Below are positions 52,678 through 62,657 of a DNA stretch of 64,000 nt, piece after piece (position 1 is the stretch's first letter; each line of letters starts with the position of its first letter). This stretch comes from Acetatifactor sp. (GTDB lineage Bacteria > Bacillota > Clostridia > Lachnospirales > Lachnospiraceae). The notes under the pieces were generated by a model that did not search any database, was not told the origin of the DNA, and saw only the letters and a list, made by a program, of their open reading frames with translations. Both the position numbers and the translations under genes were made by a program. The stretch spans positions 828,573-892,572 of the forward strand of contig JAEEVF010000001.1 of assembly GCA_016290775.1 (NCBI GenBank), read 5' to 3'.

Positions 52678-55203
52678 TCATGAAAAGTGCACAATCGATT
52701 TTCTTATGCCGCAAAAAATAAGCAAAGCGAAAATAAGCAAAGAAAAAAATGAGATTCCAATCCCCAATTTCAAACCCAGCGGGAAATAATGCATCTCTAT
52801 CTCATAAGATCCTTGTTCCAGGTCAAATGCCATTAATGCGCCACCAAATGTCCCTGGCTTCCTTTGCACGCCATTTATGGTAACAGTCCACCCCTGATCA
52901 TAAGGTACGGATAATACAAGTCGTCCAGCCTCTCCCAAATAGAGTTTTCCAAACACTCTATTATCCTTAATCTCGACATTTGTCATGTGCTCTCGCTGCA
53001 ATCTGCCCAGTGCTTCTCCCAACACATCAGGGTTTAATCTATATATGCTGGCATCGATCTTTTCGTCATCACTGCCAGCCCTTAAAGATGCTTTTTGTCC
53101 GCTATTTATGCTCCCCAGGTCCAAAAGATAATTCTCTTTCAGGTGATCATAGTAACATCCACCTCCGTCCTGAACGTCCAGCACGACGGATGTGACATTT
53201 GCATTGTGCAAAACGGCATAGTATCTCCCACTCTGGCTTGATGTAAACACAATTCCAGCGTCAGTTCCGCCAGCAAACTCCTTTTCGAAAAGTTTTTCGC
53301 CAATCCCAAGCTTTCTGATAATAGCATTCTGCTGCTCTATCGCATCTCCCCGGGATTCAAGATCAAAACCCTTTGGCGCAACATAACCAAAAGGCAATGT
53401 ATAAACTGCCTCATACAGACAAATATTATCCTCTTTGTCTTCAATACCCCAAAGCTCATTTTCATTGTTATCAAACCAAGAGAATAAATATCCAACATTC
53501 AAAAGAGCTGATGTCAACGGTGATACAACATTATTATCATAATACACCTTACCGTGAGGCATACCCATTCTTCCATAAAACTCCGCCACATTCGTGTTCA
53601 ACATGGACGCAAACACGGATCCCGACGGATAACCGTAAAGGGCGGAATCATCCTCCGTCATCGTGTCCGAGCTTTCAAAGCGCTGAAACCCATCAGAATA
53701 ATCCTTGTGTCGATCATACAGCGCCCTGTAATCACTGATATCCTCCAAATACTCTTCTCTCGGAGTAGTCTTCAGGCTGGTCTCTCCCATGTTATAAGTA
53801 CATTCAGCCACAATGAGCACATAACAGATAATTGCCAGTCTTTCCTTAACCTTTTGCGAGTCTTTTACTAAATATATGCTCAAAGATACGGCATAAGCGG
53901 TAACAAACAACAATGTTAACGGAAAAGCCTCTTTGTAGAAGTCTTCATTTTGAAAGAATAACCTAGTAAGCACAATAAATCCTGCGCCAATCCCATATGA
54001 AATCAAAACCTTTTTGACACACAAATGGTCGATGCTAACAATGCAATCATACCCCATAGAGATCAAAAGAAGAATATACAAAAAAGACTGTCTTGCCGGA
54101 AATCCTGCGGGATAGTTCATTCCGTGCCATATATAGTCAAGACTATTTGTCATAAAGCTAAGAAGGAAGAAAGCGGCCAGTGCGAGGGATAACACTTTCT
54201 TCTTTAAGGGAATTGATCTGTTTATGACATACAACGGCAGAAAAAGAAAAACTGCCGTACCACAATATATGTTTGGCCAATGACCCTCAGATGCTGAAGG
54301 TCTGATCATCATGCAATGCCTCGCAAATTCCTCAAATACCGAAAAATAGAATTCTATCTTTTTAGGAAACTGTGCATGTTCAAAGTTGGAATTCATCATG
54401 AAGACAGCGATAGGAATCACAATAAAGGAAGATAATCCGCCTGCCAAAAGCGAACCTAACGAAAATTTCAGGAAGCAACCCTTTTCTCTTTTTTCAGTTA
54501 CAAACAGAATCGCAAAATACAATACAAGAAAGATACAGATTAGAAACGCAATATAAAAATTCGTTATGATACACGCTGCGAGCGAAGCAACGTAGATTCC
54601 CATTTTCCCATCTTTCACCAATCTTTCAAGCCCCATCAGTACCAAGGGGGCCAGGAAAATGCAGTCAAGCCACATGATCGTATTATTATATGCCGCAACA
54701 TAACCGCTCATGGCATAGCAGAAAGAAAAAACCAAAGCAAAAAAAGCCGTGCGAGTAGAACGATCTTCTTTATTCCTGTTGACAAAAAGTAAATAGGAAG
54801 TCAAACCCGCCAAACCGACTTTCACAGTTACCTGGTAAGTAACGAATTCCAAAAGATGCGAATCTGGGATTAAAAAAGCAAGCCAATTAAGAGGACTCGC
54901 AAGATTGTTCGCATATACGACGTAAAAATTCATTCCCAATCCCATGTTCCATGTATAAAGAATTCCTTCCCCTGAGCGAATCTTGTTTACAAATTCTTGA
55001 AAAATCGGAAAGTACTGATGGTATAGATCCGAGACAAGAAAGCTTTCCTCTCCAAACGGATAAATGATACTTCTAGCAAAAGCCAGTATCATCATCTCGA
55101 ATGGCACAAAAAAGGACAAGAATAAAAACAGTTTTCTGTACTGCTCACTCGTGATTGGTTTTGATTCTTTATTCTTCTTTATCTGTTTTCCCTGCTTTTC
55201 CAT
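52678..55203 (-). CDS. YfhO-family membrane glycosyltransferase-like protein
   Basis: The 841-residue protein has about a dozen membrane helices in its first 500 residues followed by a soluble extracytoplasmic part with beta segments, then one C-terminal helix. The opening loop LVSDLYHQYFPIFQEF and the segments MGLGMNFYVVYANNLASPLNWL and YPAGFPARQSFLY are typical of the YfhO family. In Bacillus, YfhO acts in glycosylation of lipoteichoic acid, so a link with the two LtaS-like enzymes is plausible. It is a stand-alone gene after the tRNA-Leu terminator. Confidence 0.87.
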   Translation of the reverse strand: MEKQGKQIKKNKESKPITSEQYRKLFLFLSFFVPFEMMILAFARSIIYPFGEESFLVSDLYHQYFPIFQEFVNKIRSGEGILYTWNMGLGMNFYVVYANNLASPLNWLAFLIPDSHLLEFVTYQVTVKVGLAGLTSYLLFVNRNKEDRSTRTAFFALVFSFCYAMSGYVAAYNNTIMWLDCIFLAPLVLMGLERLVKDGKMGIYVASLAACIITNFYIAFLICIFLVLYFAILFVTEKREKGCFLKFSLGSLLAGGLSSFIVIPIAVFMMNSNFEHAQFPKKIEFYFSVFEEFARHCMMIRPSASEGHWPNIYCGTAVFLFLPLYVINRSIPLKKKVLSLALAAFFLLSFMTNSLDYIWHGMNYPAGFPARQSFLYILLLISMGYDCIVSIDHLCVKKVLISYGIGAGFIVLTRLFFQNEDFYKEAFPLTLLFVTAYAVSLSIYLVKDSQKVKERLAIICYVLIVAECTYNMGETSLKTTPREEYLEDISDYRALYDRHKDYSDGFQRFESSDTMTEDDSALYGYPSGSVFASMLNTNVAEFYGRMGMPHGKVYYDNNVVSPLTSALLNVGYLFSWFDNNENELWGIEDKEDNICLYEAVYTLPFGYVAPKGFDLESRGDAIEQQNAIIRKLGIGEKLFEKEFAGGTDAGIVFTSSQSGRYYAVLHNANVTSVVLDVQDGGGCYYDHLKENYLLDLGSINSGQKASLRAGSDDEKIDASIYRLNPDVLGEALGRLQREHMTNVEIKDNRVFGKLYLGEAGRLVLSVPYDQGWTVTINGVQRKPGTFGGALMAFDLEQGSYEIEMHYFPLGLKLGIGISFFSLLIFALLIFCGIRKSIVHFS

Positions 55204-55262
55204 CTCTCACTCATCCCCCATGTCAAGTGCCAGATATGCTTCATGTGCAAAACATTGATTGT

Positions 55263-55287
55263 AAAAAAGCCCTCCTGTTCGGAGAGC
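55263..55287 (-). terminator. Terminator of the tRNA-Leu gene
   Basis: Stem GCTCTCC/GGAGGGC on the minus strand (55269-55275 with 55281-55287) with a five-base loop is followed by six U residues. Confidence 0.88.
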
Positions 55288-55306
55288 TTCATCATTTATT
55301 ATTTCA

Positions 55307-55389
55307 TGCCGGCGGCGGGACTTGAACCCGCACAATGTTGCCATTAACAGATTTTGAGTCTGCCGCGTCTGCCATTCCGCCACGCCGGC
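55307..55389 (-). tRNA. tRNA-Leu (anticodon CAA)
   Basis: An 83-base gene with acceptor stem GCCGGCG/CGCCGGC, a leucine-type long variable arm, anticodon stem CAGA/TCTG with loop CTCAAAA (anticodon CAA, bases 55354-55356) and T-arm GCGGG-TTCAAGT-CCCGC. The discriminator is A and CCA is not encoded. It reads UUG codons. It has its own promoter and terminator. Confidence 0.97.
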
Positions 55390-55421
55390 TTTTGGGATCA
55401 CGAATATCCGCGACAATGGCT

Positions 55422-55450
55422 ATCTTACCATAGTCTCACATAAATTGCAA
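55422..55450 (-). promoter_or_regulatory. Promoter of tRNA-Leu
   Basis: Minus-strand TTGCAA (55445-55450), a 17-base spacer and TAAGAT (55422-55427) lie 33 bases before the mature tRNA end. Confidence 0.75.
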
Positions 55451-55473
55451 GCAATCCAAATCATTTTTTTAGA

Positions 55474-56670
55474 TTAGATCCAAATTTCTAAAGTACGATA
55501 GACTGTGCTCAGATAAGAGATACCGCATACCACCTGATATACTAACGCCATAAACGCCAGTGTCCATCTCCATTGCGGGAGTTTTGCCTTAAAAGCACTA
55601 ACAAGCGCTACGACTGTTGCAAACTGGATTGCCAGATCATATCCCCAAGTAAAATCGCCGCTTTGGCCATTTGTCAGGAAAAACATCTGAAACCATCCGA
55701 TCACCAATGCATAAATTGCAAGTCGGTAAGTCACGTCGCTTACAAATAGCTTCTTTGAAGCGAGAATGATCGGAACCGGGAATGTCACCAATGACACAAC
55801 AACCACTTCTAATGGCGTAAACTCAGAGAAAGAACCAAAGGAGAATCGCACCTTGATTGCAACCGAATCATCCGTGATAAAGCAAAACTGCCAAAGCATA
55901 AGGATCAAGGAAGGAAGTACGGCAAGAAATGCCATAATGCCGATGCGAATAGATCTTTCGCGGATCATATTTTCCAATATGATGATCCCCATTGCCGGCA
56001 GAAAAACAAATGCAAAATTGGGCTTCGCCAGAATGGAGAAAAAGCTTAGTAATCCAAACAGCACCACATTCCCGGCACATGGTTCCTTCTTGTCAAAGCT
56101 TTCCAAAAACAACAAAAATGCGAGAACAACCAATATACCGAATGGTCTTACAAACAAAACCGTTGGGTTATGTACGGGGTTTGCCGCGCTTTGCCTTGCG
56201 TACATACGCCATCCATTCAGCGGTCCGCTTGCTGTCACAAATACAACGGAGCAAACGCTGATCACGTCATAAAGCGTCCTCTCCTTCCATTCCTTCGTCG
56301 GATAAATCCGAAGAAGAAATACCCGGATCAAAAGAATGGCTAATACAACACATAGTGCATTCAGCAAATATGTAGCTTCAAAGAACTTGTTCCCCAGCAA
56401 AAAAGCGAATGCTTTCAAGGAAACATGATAAAACGGATATGTCACAGCCCATATCGGAATGTCATGATCTTCAGCCTTCATGCTCTCAAGACTTTGCTTA
56501 AAAAGCTTTTCCGCAAAAATCGTATGATACTTCTCATCAAACCCGTAGGGAACATAATGCTTATAAAAAAGCACATACAAAAACCCAACGAGCAATAACG
56601 CCACAATAAAGACCGCTGTTTCGATTTGTATGGAATGCTCTTTCAGCGCATCTTTTTGAATGGGCTTCAT
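55474..56670 (-). CDS. GT-C-like polytopic membrane protein
   Basis: The 398-residue protein has about ten hydrophobic helices. After the first helix, the loop HYVPYGFDEKYHTIFAEKLF has a DE pair in the position of the catalytic acid of GT-C glycosyltransferases. A membrane glycosyltransferase or related lipid-linked sugar protein is therefore plausible. It ends near the tRNA-Leu promoter. It is not closely similar to the three paralogues at 18669-25421. No specific substrate can be given. Confidence 0.6.
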   Translation of the reverse strand: MKPIQKDALKEHSIQIETAVFIVALLLVGFLYVLFYKHYVPYGFDEKYHTIFAEKLFKQSLESMKAEDHDIPIWAVTYPFYHVSLKAFAFLLGNKFFEATYLLNALCVVLAILLIRVFLLRIYPTKEWKERTLYDVISVCSVVFVTASGPLNGWRMYARQSAANPVHNPTVLFVRPFGILVVLAFLLFLESFDKKEPCAGNVVLFGLLSFFSILAKPNFAFVFLPAMGIIILENMIRERSIRIGIMAFLAVLPSLILMLWQFCFITDDSVAIKVRFSFGSFSEFTPLEVVVVSLVTFPVPIILASKKLFVSDVTYRLAIYALVIGWFQMFFLTNGQSGDFTWGYDLAIQFATVVALVSAFKAKLPQWRWTLAFMALVYQVVCGISYLSTVYRTLEIWI

Positions 56671-56687
56671 AGGCTTATTTTCTCCGC

Positions 56688-58004
56688 TTACTTATGAAAA
56701 TACTCCACAACCTTTTCCAGCTCCCTGGCCTTTGCGTTCATGTCTTCGCAGTCAGTCTTGACGGCCTTGACTTCGGTTACGATCTCGGTCACGTTTGCAT
56801 TCACTTCCTGGTGGCTCGCCGCGTTCTCTTCACTGATTGCGGAGAGGTCATGAATGTTCTCAACGATCTGCGCCTTATATTCGCTCAGCAAGTCAGCCTT
56901 TTCCATGAGGGCACGGATCTCCTCGGCCGAGTGCTGAATCTTCTGGCTGAGTTCAAGGTACTGCTCCTGCGCGAGGCCCACCTTGTCGCTTCCCTCTTTA
57001 ATAAGGTTGAGGACTTGGTTTGCCAGCGTCACGGTCTTGCCGGATTCCTTGGTGATCTTCTGTGCGAGGTGGCGGATCATTTCCGCACCTTCCGCACTCT
57101 GCTCAGACAAGGAGCGGATTTCCTCGGCCACGACTGCAAAGCCCTTGCCGTGCTCGCCTGCGCGCGCCGCCTCAATGCTGGCGTTCAGGGAAAGCAGGTT
57201 GGTCTGATCCGAAATGTTCAATATGAGTTCCACGGCGGTATCGATCTCGCGGATGGAATCATTGGCTTCCTTGATTTGCTGCGTGATGTTCCGAACGGCT
57301 TCCACGGAGCGGTCACTGTTTTCCATGATGATGGTCATGTCCTGGCTGGTCTTGGAGTTTACTTCCAAAATATTCTCGGAGTTGTCGCGCAGGATGTCCA
57401 CCTTCCCGTAAATATCATTGACGCAGTTCCCGATCTCCATGACCTGCTGGTTGATGTTCTGGACGTTCTCGGACATGCTGTTGGTGGCATCGGTAAGGTT
57501 CAGGATAACTTCCTCGATCTGGTTTGCGCGTTCAAAGGTGCTTCCGGCCAGCTCGGTCACGTCGCCAATCTTCTCGACGAGCACGGCCGACGTGGCTTTT
57601 ACGTTTCCGATAGTGTGGTCCAGGTTGAGTTGCAGTCCCGTCGCGGATTCCGCAAGGCTTGCAACTTCAGTCACCATACTGTCATCCATGTTGGTCTTCG
57701 AAAGGTCGCCGGCGGCGAGCGCGTCCATGCACTTCCCGACGGCGCGGATGGAACGGATCAGGCGTTTGCTGACAAACCAGGTAAGGAGCCCGAACAGCAC
57801 CACCAGCACAAGCGCCACGATCATCGACACAAGGATTGCGGTCGTGCCTGCCATGCCCTGCTGTTGCATCACCATGCCAAGGATCCCGATCACCAGGATC
57901 GTGATAAGGAGCGGTACGATGGAAATGACCATCAAGATCGTCACCAGCTTGGTTTTTTCTCTTTCGATCAAAATGTCGGATTGCATGCCATCCTGCTTTT
58001 CCAT
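56688..58004 (-). CDS. Methyl-accepting chemotaxis protein with minimal sensor
   Basis: The 438-residue receptor has two membrane helices (about 20-48 and 55-80) separated by only about eight residues, so there is no extracellular ligand domain. A HAMP segment follows ([20 protein letters not shown]), then a long cytoplasmic coiled coil. The signalling tip is the conserved [20 protein letters not shown]. It probably senses a cytoplasmic, membrane or energy-state signal, or is driven by a partner. CheV lies nearby at 62658-63548. The flagellar or pilus target of its signal is not visible here. Confidence 0.92.
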   Translation of the reverse strand: MEKQDGMQSDILIEREKTKLVTILMVISIVPLLITILVIGILGMVMQQQGMAGTTAILVSMIVALVLVVLFGLLTWFVSKRLIRSIRAVGKCMDALAAGDLSKTNMDDSMVTEVASLAESATGLQLNLDHTIGNVKATSAVLVEKIGDVTELAGSTFERANQIEEVILNLTDATNSMSENVQNINQQVMEIGNCVNDIYGKVDILRDNSENILEVNSKTSQDMTIIMENSDRSVEAVRNITQQIKEANDSIREIDTAVELILNISDQTNLLSLNASIEAARAGEHGKGFAVVAEEIRSLSEQSAEGAEMIRHLAQKITKESGKTVTLANQVLNLIKEGSDKVGLAQEQYLELSQKIQHSAEEIRALMEKADLLSEYKAQIVENIHDLSAISEENAASHQEVNANVTEIVTEVKAVKTDCEDMNAKARELEKVVEYFHK

Positions 58005-58111
58005 ACCCTAATCCATCCTTTCTTCGTATATCATTTCGCCAACTTCAAAAACTCGCGACCGCAACTGCGGTCTTGCACGCCAGATTCTTCAGCGAACAGA
58101 CCACGCCGCCC

Positions 58112-59383
58112 CTAGAACCCCAGCTTCTTATAAAACTCAAACTGATCAAACGTTGCAAAGTAGTCCTTCGGTGTCTCTGCCCTTCGGATCAGCTGGACGC
58201 TTCCGTCCTCCTTGAGGAGCAGCTCCGCGGATTTCAATTTTCCGTTGTAATTATATCCCATCGAATATCCATGCGCCCCGGCTTCATGGATCGCAATGTA
58301 GTCTCCGATCTCCACCTTCGGCAGCATGCGGTCGATGGCAAACTTGTCATTGTTCTCGCAAAGCGAACCCGTCACGTCATATTTGTGATCGCAAGGCTCA
58401 TTTTCCTTGCCGAGCACGGTGATGTGATGGTATGCGCCATACATTGCGGGTCTCATCAGATTCACGGCGCATGCGTCCACGCCAAGATATTCCTTGTGGG
58501 TGTGCTTCTCGTGGATCACCTTCGTCACGAGGTGACCGAACGGCGCAAGCATAAACCTTCCAAGCTCGGTGTAGATCTTCACGTCGCCCATGCCTGCGGG
58601 CACGAGGATTTCCTCATATACCTTGCGCACGCCCTCTCCGATCACGCGGATGTCGTTGGGCTCCTGGTCAGGGCGATACGGCACGCCGACGCCGCCGGAC
58701 AGGTTGATGAATGCGATGTGCGCGCCAGTCTCCTCCTTAAGCTTCACGGCAAGCTCGAAGAGCTGCTTTGCCAAGGTCGGATAGTAATCGTTCGTCACGG
58801 TATTACTTGCAAGGAATGCATGGATGCCAAAGTTCTCCACGCCCTTCGACTTCATAAGCTTGAAGCCTTCAAACATCTGCTCCGTCGTGAAGCCGTACTT
58901 CGCATCGCCCGGATTGTCCATGATGCTGTTGGCGATGGCAAAGTATCCGCCGGGGTTATAGCGGCAGCTCAGGGTCTTGGGCAGGTAGCCGATCGTATCT
59001 TCCAAGAACTGAATGTGCGTAAAGTCGTCGAGGTTGATGGTTGCGCCGATCTTTGCGGCATATGCAAACTCCGACGCTGGCGTGTCATTCGAAGAGAACA
59101 TGATCTCCTCGCCCGGGATCCCCATCGCGTGGCTGAGCATCAGCTCGGTCAGGGACGCGCAGTCCGTGCCGCACCCGTAATCCCGAAGGATGTTAATGAT
59201 AAAGGGATTGGGCGTAGCCTTCACTGCGAAGAATTCGCGATAGCCCTTATTCCAGGCGAACGCTTCCTTCAGCGCCTTCGCGTTCTCGCGGATCCCCTTC
59301 TCATCGTAGATGTGGAACGGCGTGGGATAGGTCTTTGTGATCTCTTCGATCATCTCTTTGGTTACAAAAGCTTTCTTTTCCAT
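58112..59383 (-). CDS. lysA: Diaminopimelate decarboxylase
   Basis: LysA makes L-lysine from meso-diaminopimelate with PLP. The 423 residues are a fold-III barrel plus beta domain. The PLP lysine is Lys55 in FFAVKATPNP, the glycine-rich phosphate region is NLSGGVGVPYRPDQEPNDI, and the substrate-contact segment GSLCENNDKFAIDR carries the conserved Cys-Glu. The ATG at 59381-59383 has AGGAG six bases upstream; a start seven codons earlier lacks one. It lies 24 bases after ung, an unusual but convenient pairing. Confidence 0.94.
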   Translation of the reverse strand: MEKKAFVTKEMIEEITKTYPTPFHIYDEKGIRENAKALKEAFAWNKGYREFFAVKATPNPFIINILRDYGCGTDCASLTELMLSHAMGIPGEEIMFSSNDTPASEFAYAAKIGATINLDDFTHIQFLEDTIGYLPKTLSCRYNPGGYFAIANSIMDNPGDAKYGFTTEQMFEGFKLMKSKGVENFGIHAFLASNTVTNDYYPTLAKQLFELAVKLKEETGAHIAFINLSGGVGVPYRPDQEPNDIRVIGEGVRKVYEEILVPAGMGDVKIYTELGRFMLAPFGHLVTKVIHEKHTHKEYLGVDACAVNLMRPAMYGAYHHITVLGKENEPCDHKYDVTGSLCENNDKFAIDRMLPKVEIGDYIAIHEAGAHGYSMGYNYNGKLKSAELLLKEDGSVQLIRRAETPKDYFATFDQFEFYKKLGF

Positions 59384-59407
59384 GTTAGTCTCCTGTGTTG
59401 TCATTCA

Positions 59408-60082
59408 TTATATATCTTCGATCTGCCAGTCAATTGGCGCGATGCCGTTCTCTTCCAGGAAGAGATTGGTCTTGCTAAAGGGCCTGCTCCCAAAGAATCC
59501 CCTGCTCGCGGAAAGCGGGCTTGGATGAGGCGATTCCAGGATCAGGTGCTTGGGGTTATTCAGGAACGCTTTCTTTTCCTGCGCAGGTCTCCCCCAGAGA
59601 ATGAACACCATCGGCCGATCCTGCTCGTTCAAGACTTGGATCGCGGCGTTCGTGAATTCTTCCCAACCCTTGCCCCTGTGCGAAAAGGCTTGGTGCGCCT
59701 GCACCGTCAGCACAGTGTTTAGAAGAAGCACGCCCTGCTTGGCCCATTTTTCAAGATATCCGTTGTTCGGGATCTTGCAGCCCAGGTCATCATGCAACTC
59801 CTTGTAAATATTCACGAGCGATCTCGGCGTGTCAATGCCGGGTCGTACCGAAAAGCATAATCCGTGCGCCTGCCCCACGTCATGATAAGGGTCCTGTCCC
59901 AGGATCACAACCTTCACCTTCGAAAGCGGCGTTAAGTGGAACGCATTGAAGATGTCCTCGGCCGGCGGAAAGATCTGCTTCGTGTTATATTCTTCCTTGA
60001 TGAATTCATAGAGCTTTTTATAATATGGCTTCCGAAATTCCGGCGCCAGCGCCGGCAGCCAATCATTGTCGATCATGCCCAT
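59408..60082 (-). CDS. ung: Uracil-DNA glycosylase
   Basis: Ung removes uracil from DNA. The catalytic motif GQDPYH is intact (VVILGQDPYHDVGQAHGLCFSV), and HPSPLSASRGFFGSRPFS holds the catalytic His and the minor-groove loop. An ATG at 60122-60124 would add 14 residues but has no ribosome site, and its upstream sequence forms a hairpin (60136-60152); the ATG at 60080-60082 follows AAGGG and gives 224 residues, similar to other bacterial Ung. The start is therefore moderately uncertain. It lies 84 bases after hisF. Confidence 0.93.
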   Translation of the reverse strand: MGMIDNDWLPALAPEFRKPYYKKLYEFIKEEYNTKQIFPPAEDIFNAFHLTPLSKVKVVILGQDPYHDVGQAHGLCFSVRPGIDTPRSLVNIYKELHDDLGCKIPNNGYLEKWAKQGVLLLNTVLTVQAHQAFSHRGKGWEEFTNAAIQVLNEQDRPMVFILWGRPAQEKKAFLNNPKHLILESPHPSPLSASRGFFGSRPFSKTNLFLEENGIAPIDWQIEDI

Positions 60083-60135
60083 TCTCTTACCCTTAAAATC
60101 GCTACCATTGAAAGCCTTCTCCATGCGGAGAATGA

Positions 60136-60152
60136 GTCAGGCGCAGCCTGAC
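60136..60152 (-). terminator. Hairpin after hisF
   Basis: Perfect 7-bp stem GTCAGGC/GCCTGAC with a three-base loop lies 14 bases past hisF. There is no U-run, so it may only slow or process the transcript. Confidence 0.4.
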
Positions 60153-60166
60153 GGATGAGTGCACCT

Positions 60167-60928
60167 CTACAGTCTCACGCTTACGCCCCTGCCTCTCAGG
60201 TACTCCTTCACTTCCTTGATCTCGAGCTCCTTGTAGTGGAACAGCGAAGCTGCCAATGCTGCCTCCGCACCGCCCTCGGTCAGAGCATCATAAAAGTGCT
60301 CCAGCGTGCCGGCGCCGCCCGATGCGATCACGGGAATGCCCACCGTCTGAGAGATTGCCTTGGTGAGTTCGATGTCATATCCCGACTTCGTGCCGTCGCA
60401 GTCCATGCTGGTGAGCAAAATCTCACCCGCGCCCATCTTTTCAGCGGTTCTTGCCCATTCCACGGCATCTATGCCCATGTCAACGCGTCCGCCGTTCTTG
60501 TAGATGGTCCAGCCGCTGTCGTCTGCGCGCCGCTTTGCGTCGATCGCCACGACCACGCACTGGCTGCCAAACTTCTCCGCCGCATCGCTGATGAGCTGCG
60601 GATTCATAATTGCTGCGGAATTGATCGAGATCTTGTCCGCACCCTCGCGAAGGATGGCCTTGAAATCATCCACGGTGCGGATCCCTCCGCCCACGGTGAA
60701 CGGGATGAACACCTTGCTCGCCACCTGCCGCACCCACTCAAGCTGCGTTGCACGGCTGTCAGCGGAAGCCGTGATGTCGAGGAATACGACCTCGTCCGCC
60801 CCTGCTTTATCATATGCCGCCGAAACCTCAGCCGGGTCTCCCGCGTCGCGAAGATTCACAAAATTGATTCCTTTGACAACCCTGCCGTCCTTTACGTCCA
60901 GGCAGGGAATAATTCTTTTTGTATGCAT
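60167..60928 (-). CDS. hisF: Imidazole glycerol phosphate synthase, cyclase subunit
   Basis: HisF forms the imidazole ring and releases AICAR using ammonia made by HisH. The 253 residues form the usual barrel. Catalytic Asp11 is in [12 protein letters not shown] and the second Asp lies in [10 protein letters not shown]. The phosphate loops GGGIRTVDD and [11 protein letters not shown] are conserved. It follows hisH by 31 bases. No other his genes lie in the window, so this pair is separate from any main his operon. Confidence 0.97.
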   Translation of the reverse strand: MHTKRIIPCLDVKDGRVVKGINFVNLRDAGDPAEVSAAYDKAGADEVVFLDITASADSRATQLEWVRQVASKVFIPFTVGGGIRTVDDFKAILREGADKISINSAAIMNPQLISDAAEKFGSQCVVVAIDAKRRADDSGWTIYKNGGRVDMGIDAVEWARTAEKMGAGEILLTSMDCDGTKSGYDIELTKAISQTVGIPVIASGGAGTLEHFYDALTEGGAEAALAASLFHYKELEIKEVKEYLRGRGVSVRL

Positions 60929-60959
60929 CTCAAATACCTTTCTTTCTAGGGATGAGGTG

Positions 60960-61571
60960 TTATTTCGTCAGCTTGATAAAGTTCTCCAGCATCTTCAGTC
61001 CCACGGCCGAGCTCTTCTCGGGATGGTACTGGCACGCAAACACGTTTTCCTTTTCCACGGATGCGTGCACGGTTGCGCCATATTCCGTCGTCGCCGCAAC
61101 GATTGCGGGATCCTTTGCCTGAAGATAATACGAGTGCACAAAGTAAACGTAAGAATCCTCGGGAACGCCTTCAAAAAGCTTGCCTTTTCTCGGGAACTTC
61201 AGGTTGTTCCATCCGATGTGCGGGATCTTTAGGCCACTTTCTGCAGGAAGGCGAACGATCTTGCCCTCAAGCACGCCAAGTCCCGCCACGCCAGGGCTCT
61301 CCTCGCTGCTTTCAAACAGAAGCTGCAGTCCAAGGCATATACCAAGGAACGGGATCTTCTTTGCAACGCACTCGTGGATCACTTCCACCAGACCATATTC
61401 ATGAAGCCTTCCCATGGCATCGCCAAACGCTCCGACGCCCGGCAGGATCACACCGTCCGCGCTGAGGATCACTTCGCGGTCCCTTGTCACGACGGCCTCT
61501 TCTCCCAAATATTGAATTGCCTTTTCCACACTCTTGATGTTTCCGGCGTCATAGTCTATGATGGCGATCAT
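60960..61571 (-). CDS. hisH: Imidazole glycerol phosphate synthase, glutaminase subunit
   Basis: HisH is the class I glutaminase that feeds ammonia to HisF. The 203 residues show the nucleophile Cys79 in [17 protein letters not shown] and the His-Glu pair in [13 protein letters not shown] two codons earlier is in frame, but the ATG at 61569-61571 has AGGAG at normal spacing. It directly precedes hisF. Confidence 0.97.
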   Translation of the reverse strand: MIAIIDYDAGNIKSVEKAIQYLGEEAVVTRDREVILSADGVILPGVGAFGDAMGRLHEYGLVEVIHECVAKKIPFLGICLGLQLLFESSEESPGVAGLGVLEGKIVRLPAESGLKIPHIGWNNLKFPRKGKLFEGVPEDSYVYFVHSYYLQAKDPAIVAATTEYGATVHASVEKENVFACQYHPEKSSAVGLKMLENFIKLTK

Positions 61572-61637
61572 GTCCAAAAACTCCTACTCGTAATATATCT
61601 TTTCGCGGATTGCGCCCGCAATCACATAGATAGTGTA

Positions 61638-62543
61638 TCACAGGTTTCCTAGCCAATCAATGGCATTCGCGTAAGTTCTGAGCGTAGACTTCAAGTTTAG
61701 TTCCGAAATCTTGGCAAAAGGCCCATGGATCAGACCTGGGATGCGCTCGTCCGCACCGATTTCCAGCAAAAGGAGCTTTCGATTCACGCTCCCCGAAAGC
61801 CATTTCGTATATCTTTCCCAATCCAGCTGGTAACCATGCATGTCATAGTTCTTATTCTGAATGACGTTCAGCGTATACGGGGCTCCGCAGCGTTCGCACT
61901 TGCCAAGGATCCCTTCTGCGGCACGCTTTAGCTCATTTGCCGCATCCGTGATCTCCTTGCGCCTTTGGATCTCCTCCATCGCCTCACGCACCGGGTCCGG
62001 AAGACTCTCTAAGTTGCCTATGCCCGCGCATTCGTTCTGCGTCTCTGATCCGTTCTTGAAAGCAGAGCAAGCACCCACTGAACCTGCATCATTGTCATGC
62101 GATGCGAAGCTCCCTACAGAGCGAACCACCGCGACATAAGAATCCACGGCCCTCGTCAAAGCCTTTGCAGCTTCGTCGTCAAGAGGCGTTGGTACGATTT
62201 CATCCTCCATACAAGTACACTGCTTCTTCCTCCAGCAGCCATAAGGCATCACAAGCCTTCCCTCACGCCACTTCGTCTGGAAAATGGCACTGTTTTGCGC
62301 CTGCGAGATCACAAAATAATTCTTATGCTCCAGAAGCTTTGCAAGCCTCTCCAGCCCTTTCGAGTATATATCCTCGCGCAGCCGCTCCCAAAAAAGAGGC
62401 GCCAGCCAAGACACTCCCACTTCATTCAGCGCTGACTCCGCATAGGATTCCATCTTTTGAAACTCCACTGCATCAAGAGCTTCTCCAAATCCCACCAGCA
62501 CCATCTGCGCTTCTTCAATTTCCTGCAACAATTCTTTCTCCAT
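61638..62543 (-). CDS. Degenerate sirtuin-like (SIR2-fold) protein
   Basis: The 301-residue protein follows the plan of a sirtuin, but key catalytic residues are changed. The normal GAGxS NAD motif reads LVGFGEALD. The TQNxD stretch reads SQAQNS in KNYFVISQAQNSAIF. The His-Gly catalytic pair reads Tyr-Gly (MPYGCWRKKQCTC). The zinc-type Cys pairs (CTC near 115, CERC near 215) and the C-terminal LLLLEIGADERIPGLIHGPF, matching the sirtuin ELG-x-NTP region, remain. It may be a non-catalytic NAD-binding protein. The start is the ATG with GGAG eight bases upstream; the reading frame also crosses the palindrome at 62568-62650, which is why longer starts are rejected. The family call is by eye. Confidence 0.65.
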   Translation of the reverse strand: MEKELLQEIEEAQMVLVGFGEALDAVEFQKMESYAESALNEVGVSWLAPLFWERLREDIYSKGLERLAKLLEHKNYFVISQAQNSAIFQTKWREGRLVMPYGCWRKKQCTCMEDEIVPTPLDDEAAKALTRAVDSYVAVVRSVGSFASHDNDAGSVGACSAFKNGSETQNECAGIGNLESLPDPVREAMEEIQRRKEITDAANELKRAAEGILGKCERCGAPYTLNVIQNKNYDMHGYQLDWERYTKWLSGSVNRKLLLLEIGADERIPGLIHGPFAKISELNLKSTLRTYANAIDWLGNL

Positions 62544-62567
62544 CACTTCAACTCCACATGAGTTAAG

Positions 62568-62650
62568 GCGTGCCAGTGGGGACGGTTCTTTTTGGCACGT
62601 TTTGCCAAGTAGGCAAAACGTGCCAAAAAGAACCGTCCCCACTGGCACGC
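62568..62650. repeat. REPIN-like palindrome made of two inverted 29-base repeat units
   Basis: The arms 62568-62606 and 62612-62650 are a perfect 39-bp inverted repeat with a five-base centre. Each arm contains the 29-base unit that starts GTGCCA, contains GGGGACGGTTCTTTTT and ends TGGCAC (62570-62598 and 62620-62648). Such units are typical of REP/REPIN elements spread by RAYT-type (Y1) transposases. It sits between the SIR2-like gene and cheV. Confidence 0.85.
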
Positions 62651-62657
62651 CATTTAA

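Noticed and set aside
56694..59722. Long plus-strand open frames of 473 and 549 codons over the chemoreceptor and lysA-ung
   Set aside because: They mirror well-recognised minus-strand proteins, have no recognisable domain, and read His/Arg/Leu-rich text typical of antisense frames.
62544..62648. Upstream extension of the sirtuin-like protein by 35 codons
   Set aside because: The extension is translated from the REPIN palindrome and lacks a ribosome site; the ATG at 62541-62543 has a good one.
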